Assembly: GCA_030665925.1 (NCBI GenBank)
Contig: DAOUYX010000014.1
Coordinates: 1-16,157 of the forward strand
Reading direction: 5' to 3'
Length of the DNA: 16,157 bases
Source: Methanosarcinales archaeon
GTDB taxonomy: Archaea > Halobacteriota > Syntropharchaeia > Alkanophagales > Methanospirareceae
Every line of letters starts with the position of its first letter. Positions within the stretch are counted from its first letter, which is position 1. Positions 13,417-16,157 of the stretch are shown in pieces. Position numbers and translations under genes: made by a program. The notes beneath the pieces were generated by a model. The model ran no database searches. It was not told the DNA's origin and was given only the letters and a program-made list of their open reading frames with translations.

Positions 13417-14006
13417 CGTCTGAAGTGGTTGCGAAGTCGAATGTGTGGCGCGGGGTGAACTGGCCTGGCATCTTTGCGGGTATGCTCATAATTGCGTTGC
13501 CCTTTCTGGGAACGTGGTGGAGATTCATGCTCGGCACGGGAGCAGTCGTCATGGCGCTTTCGCCGTTTGGAGTGTACGTAAGCATTTTTGGTGAGACGAT
13601 GAGTTCGCCACTATTCTGGTGGCTCATCCTCGGTCTTAAGCTCGGCGTGGTGTATCTCGGCGTGCTTCTGCTCACAGGCTCGGTGCTGTCGGTTTCGAAT
13701 CGTCATGCTGCGATTGCAGAGCTATTTGTGCGTTTCAGTGCACGGAAGCTGTTATGGCTTGTCGTAGCGTTTGTTGCTGCGTTACTCATTTTCATTGTGC
13801 TCGTGAATCAGCTCCCAGAACTGGTAGGGCTTCCATTCCGGTTACAATTGCCCTACCTCATTGGTAGCAGCTCGTTCAGTACCGGAGTGGAAGGCATGCA
13901 GCTTACCATTCCCATCTCCATGTGTTTCACGCGAGCATTTGTAATAGCTGTGGTTGCCGCGGCACTGGGAGTTGTCGCATGGCTGTACCAGAAAAGGCTT
14001 TTATAA
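13413..14006 (+). CDS. Polytopic membrane protein, partner of the preceding gene
   Basis: A 197-residue protein with about five hydrophobic segments (near residues 17-35, 39-57, 65-90, 109-131 and 172-192) and a basic C-terminus (YQKRLL). A soluble loop of about 40 residues (NQLPELVGLPFRL ... FSTGVEGMQLTIP) lies before the last helix. The start is a TTG at 13413 overlapping the previous stop (TTGA); the next methionine codons lie inside the first helix, so TTG is preferred. I do not recognise the family. Coupling to the beta-sandwich protein suggests a two-component membrane unit. It is followed by leuD after 43 nt, so the promoter at 12873 may also drive leuD and argC. Confidence 0.6.
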   Translation: MTSEVVAKSNVWRGVNWPGIFAGMLIIALPFLGTWWRFMLGTGAVVMALSPFGVYVSIFGETMSSPLFWWLILGLKLGVVYLGVLLLTGSVLSVSNRHAAIAELFVRFSARKLLWLVVAFVAALLIFIVLVNQLPELVGLPFRLQLPYLIGSSSFSTGVEGMQLTIPISMCFTRAFVIAVVAAALGVVAWLYQKRLL

Positions 14007-14049
14007 ACAGAACGGCTACATAAAATCTGAGCGAGCAGGCGAGCTAAAA

Positions 14050-14523
14050 ATGAGAATCTGGAAGTTTGGCGACAACGTGGATACCGATCAGATAATTCCT
14101 GCGGAATACCTGACGACCGGGGACGCAAAGAAGCTTGCAGCTCATGCGTTCGTTAAGGTGCGACCGGAATTCGCGACAGAAGTGCAGGAGGGCGACGTCA
14201 TTGTAGCAAGTGATAATTTCGGCTGCGGCAGTTCGCGGGAGCATGCACCTCGGGCATTGCTCGGTGCAGGCGTATGTTGCGTAATTGCAAAGAGCTTTGC
14301 ACGAATCTTCTTCAGGAATTCCATAAATATCGGGTTGCCGCTGATCGAAGCGGACGTCTTTGACCGGATAGACGAAACAGATCAAATAGAAATACGGTTT
14401 GACGGTGGTGTAATAAAAAACCTCACCAAAAACGAGGAATATTCGTTTAAGCCACTACCGGAATTTATGCAGAACCTCCTGGAAAGCGGGGGGTTGATTA
14501 ATTATATTAAGAAGCAGAAATGA
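14050..14523 (+). CDS. leuD: 3-isopropylmalate dehydratase / homoaconitase small subunit
   Basis: 157 residues from the ATG at 14050. In-frame codons further upstream to 13954 overlap the preceding gene and encode nothing family-like. The swivel-domain marks are all present: GDNVDTDQIIPAEYL at 7-21, NFGCGSSREHAP and AKSFARIFFRNSINIGLP. The loop that governs substrate choice in methanogen enzymes reads YLTT at 20-23. In memory, M. jannaschii homoaconitase has YLRT and its isopropylmalate isomerase has YLV-type, so this one is intermediate and the specificity is open. It pairs with the large subunit encoded at 10416. Its TGA overlaps the argC ATG (ATGA), so those two are coupled. Confidence 0.9.
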   Translation: MRIWKFGDNVDTDQIIPAEYLTTGDAKKLAAHAFVKVRPEFATEVQEGDVIVASDNFGCGSSREHAPRALLGAGVCCVIAKSFARIFFRNSINIGLPLIEADVFDRIDETDQIEIRFDGGVIKNLTKNEEYSFKPLPEFMQNLLESGGLINYIKKQK

Positions 14524-15527
14524 TAGAAGCAGGAATAATAGGCGGAGCGGGCTACACCGGTCTTGAGTTAATTCGATTGCTTGTGCAGCATCCACAGGTA
14601 AACATCTCGATTGTAACGTCCAGAAGATACAAAGGTAAGAAGGTAAGCGATGTTAATCCGCACCTGTTCCCATTTATCGAACTCGAATACGAGGACGTGG
14701 ACACCAATGAGATCACGGATAGAAGCGATATTGTTTTTGTCGCGGTTCCTCACGGCAGTGCAATGGAGTACGTGCCGGCGTTAATGGAACGAGGAGCGCG
14801 GGTAATAGACCTGAGCGCAGACTACCGACTGAACCGAGCAGTTTACGAACGAGTGTACAAACGCGAACACACGGACAAAGAAGAGCGAGACGCGGTCTAT
14901 GGGCTGACTGAATTGCATCCAGAGGTAGCAGATGCGACTTTAGTGGCAAATCCGGGATGCTATCCCACCGGAGCAATACTTGCAGTTGCACCGATGGTGA
15001 AATCTGGACTGGTGAGACAAGTGGTATTTGATGCGAAATCAGGCATATCCGGCGCGGGAGCAGAGCCATCAGAGAACTCTCATTTCCCTAACCTCGCAGA
15101 GAATATTATTCCGTACCAAGTAACTGCGCACAGGCACGTAGCGGAAATGAGACAGGAGTTGCGTGTGAAGGTAAGCTTCACGCCACATGTTATTCCTTCT
15201 ATAAGGGGCATACTCACCACTGCGCACGTTTTCCTGAACGAGCACTCGTCAAAGACGCATGAAGAAATCGAAGCGATCTACACACAGTTTTACGCGGATA
15301 AGCGATTTATAAGACTCAGGAATGGACTGTCATCGCTGAGTGCCGTGAGAGGTACTAACTTCTGCGACATCGGATTTGAAATCGAGGCGGAGAGCGATAG
15401 GATCGTAGTGATTTCAACCATTGACAATCTCGTTAAGGGTGGCTCCGGTCAGGCGATACAGAATATGAACGTGATGTTCGGCTTGGATGAAGCGGAGGGT
15501 TTGTGGTTCCCGGGATTGGTACCATAA
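14520..15527 (+). CDS. argC: N-acetyl-gamma-glutamyl-phosphate reductase
   Basis: 335 residues, the usual length. It reduces N-acetyl-glutamyl phosphate to the semialdehyde with NADPH, the third step of arginine synthesis (in some archaea the related LysY works on LysW-bound substrates). The Rossmann motif GGAGYTGLELIRLL is at 8-21, the catalytic cysteine C147 lies in ANPGCYPTGA, DAKSGISGAGAEPSE follows, and the second catalytic histidine lies in TAHRHVAEM near 205. The C-terminal NLVKGGSGQAIQNMNVMFGL is the family end motif. Its ATG overlaps the leuD stop. No other arg genes are within the window; an IS4-type transposase follows on the opposite strand. Confidence 0.95.
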   Translation: MIEAGIIGGAGYTGLELIRLLVQHPQVNISIVTSRRYKGKKVSDVNPHLFPFIELEYEDVDTNEITDRSDIVFVAVPHGSAMEYVPALMERGARVIDLSADYRLNRAVYERVYKREHTDKEERDAVYGLTELHPEVADATLVANPGCYPTGAILAVAPMVKSGLVRQVVFDAKSGISGAGAEPSENSHFPNLAENIIPYQVTAHRHVAEMRQELRVKVSFTPHVIPSIRGILTTAHVFLNEHSSKTHEEIEAIYTQFYADKRFIRLRNGLSSLSAVRGTNFCDIGFEIEAESDRIVVISTIDNLVKGGSGQAIQNMNVMFGLDEAEGLWFPGLVP

Positions 15528-15584
15528 GTGGGATGGTACGTAATTGTTTATTTACTCATCTTCACACTGTTTCTTTTATCCTTT

Positions 15585-16157
15585 TCAAGTAGCTATTGCG
15601 TCCGATAGCGATATAGCCCCGATTAGATCGGTATTTATTTTATTAGACTTCACGTAGCCCTTATCTTCGGAAATCCGTTCAATGGCGTTTTCAAGTGAAG
15701 CTACGCATTCTGGCGGGCGTTCCCGCAATAAATAAACGGATAACCCATCTAAAACGTCTTTAAAGCTCGTGTTTGGGAGATACAGCCTCACGTATTGAAT
15801 GAAATTATAGACCAAACAAAGCACGAAAATAGAGCCATAATTTTTCTCCTTTTTCCTGAAATAGCTTCTTTCAATCCTCAAATACGATTTCAGCTCTTTA
15901 TTCGTCTGCTCTATCTGCGATCTCTCTTTATACTTCCGTATAACCGTTTCGGGCTTAGCATTGAGTGCGGTAGTAAAGAGTGCAATGAAATCGTCATAGC
16001 CCTCACCCCGCACCAGAAACAGGTTTCCCGCAGTCCCTTGCCAAATACACCTTCTGAACGGGTATATAACGTAACATTCACCGTCTATCGTCCGCTGAAT
16101 TGGCTTAACATTACTTATCAGGCCTTCCTTTCTGAATTTGACGCCGAATCGTACGAC
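15585..16157 (-). mobile_element. IS4-type DDE transposase, C-terminal part, continues beyond the window
   Basis: The minus-strand frame is open from the right edge to a stop at 15585-15587 (190 residues visible); the GTG at 16013 is only an internal codon. The segment KYKERSQIEQTNKELK matches the IS4-family Y-(2)-R-(3)-E-(6)-K signature exactly, supplying the last catalytic Glu of the DDE triad. The downstream FVLCLVYNFIQYVR helix and the C-terminal tail are typical of archaeal members. No frame break is seen in the visible part, so the copy may be intact, with its first two Asp residues outside the window. The IS left end should lie between the stop and argC (15528-15584), but I could not identify a terminal inverted repeat without the other end. 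Confidence 0.82.

Noticed and set aside
13954..14049. Upstream extension of leuD to a TTG/ATG-like start at 13954
   Set aside because: The extra 32 residues overlap the membrane protein gene and precede the normal family N-terminus; ATG 14050 fits the family.

Overview
The window looks like a piece of a euryarchaeal chromosome. The evidence is a thermosome-type (group II) chaperonin homologue, a DRTGG/BioD-like P-loop protein and methanogen-style short LeuC and LeuD subunits. TATA/BRE-like promoter sequences, purine-rich ribosome binding sites and many TTG/ATG start ambiguities agree with this. The gene mix (corrinoid salvage, degenerate transposases, Panacea toxin-antitoxin, SagB-type nitroreductase) fits a methanogen or methane/alkane-oxidising relative of the ANME-1 (Methanophagales) or Syntrophoarchaeia type. 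That placement is inference; no marker gene here settles it.

Layout. (1) 2-1825: the end of a DUF71/COG2102 ATP-binding amidoligase and a BtuD-like corrinoid ABC ATPase with an extra C-terminal domain, 12 nt apart; together they read as a B12-salvage operon. (2) 1939-2514: a scar in which an IS1-type transposase N-terminal fragment abuts the C-terminal remnant of a radical SAM gene. (3) 2471-3689 (minus): an operon of a SagB-type nitroreductase and a PhnO-like GNAT acetyltransferase. (4) 3799-5309: a small zinc-ribbon protein with a duplicated 3' tail, then a DRTGG/BioD-like P-loop protein. (5) 5384-6036 (minus): a MarC family membrane protein broken by two frameshifts. (6) 6202-7887: a two-CBS-domain protein directly abutting a CPA2 cation/proton antiporter, probably its regulatory partner. 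(7) 7995-10096: a divergent thermosome-like protein that has lost two conserved ATPase aspartates, followed by a small unknown protein.

(8) 10097-10415: a non-coding stretch with a pair of tight hairpins resembling REP/RAYT-type repeats, then the leuC promoter. (9) 10416-15527: an isopropylmalate dehydratase/homoaconitase large subunit, its small subunit and argC. Large and small subunit genes are separated by 2.4 kb holding a minus-strand Panacea-RelE toxin-antitoxin module, bounded by repeated GGYGYAAAGCCRA motifs, and a plus-strand pair of membrane proteins. leuD and argC overlap by ATGA. (10) 15585-16157 (minus): the C-terminal part of an IS4-type DDE transposase running off the right edge.

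The most noteworthy items are the chaperonin with altered catalytic residues, the Panacea-RelE module with its poly-A frameshift and flanking repeats, and the DUF71 protein whose motif and neighbour both point to B12 salvage rather than diphthamide synthesis. I did not find a convincing wholly new multi-gene system. No tRNA, rRNA or CRISPR array was recognised.
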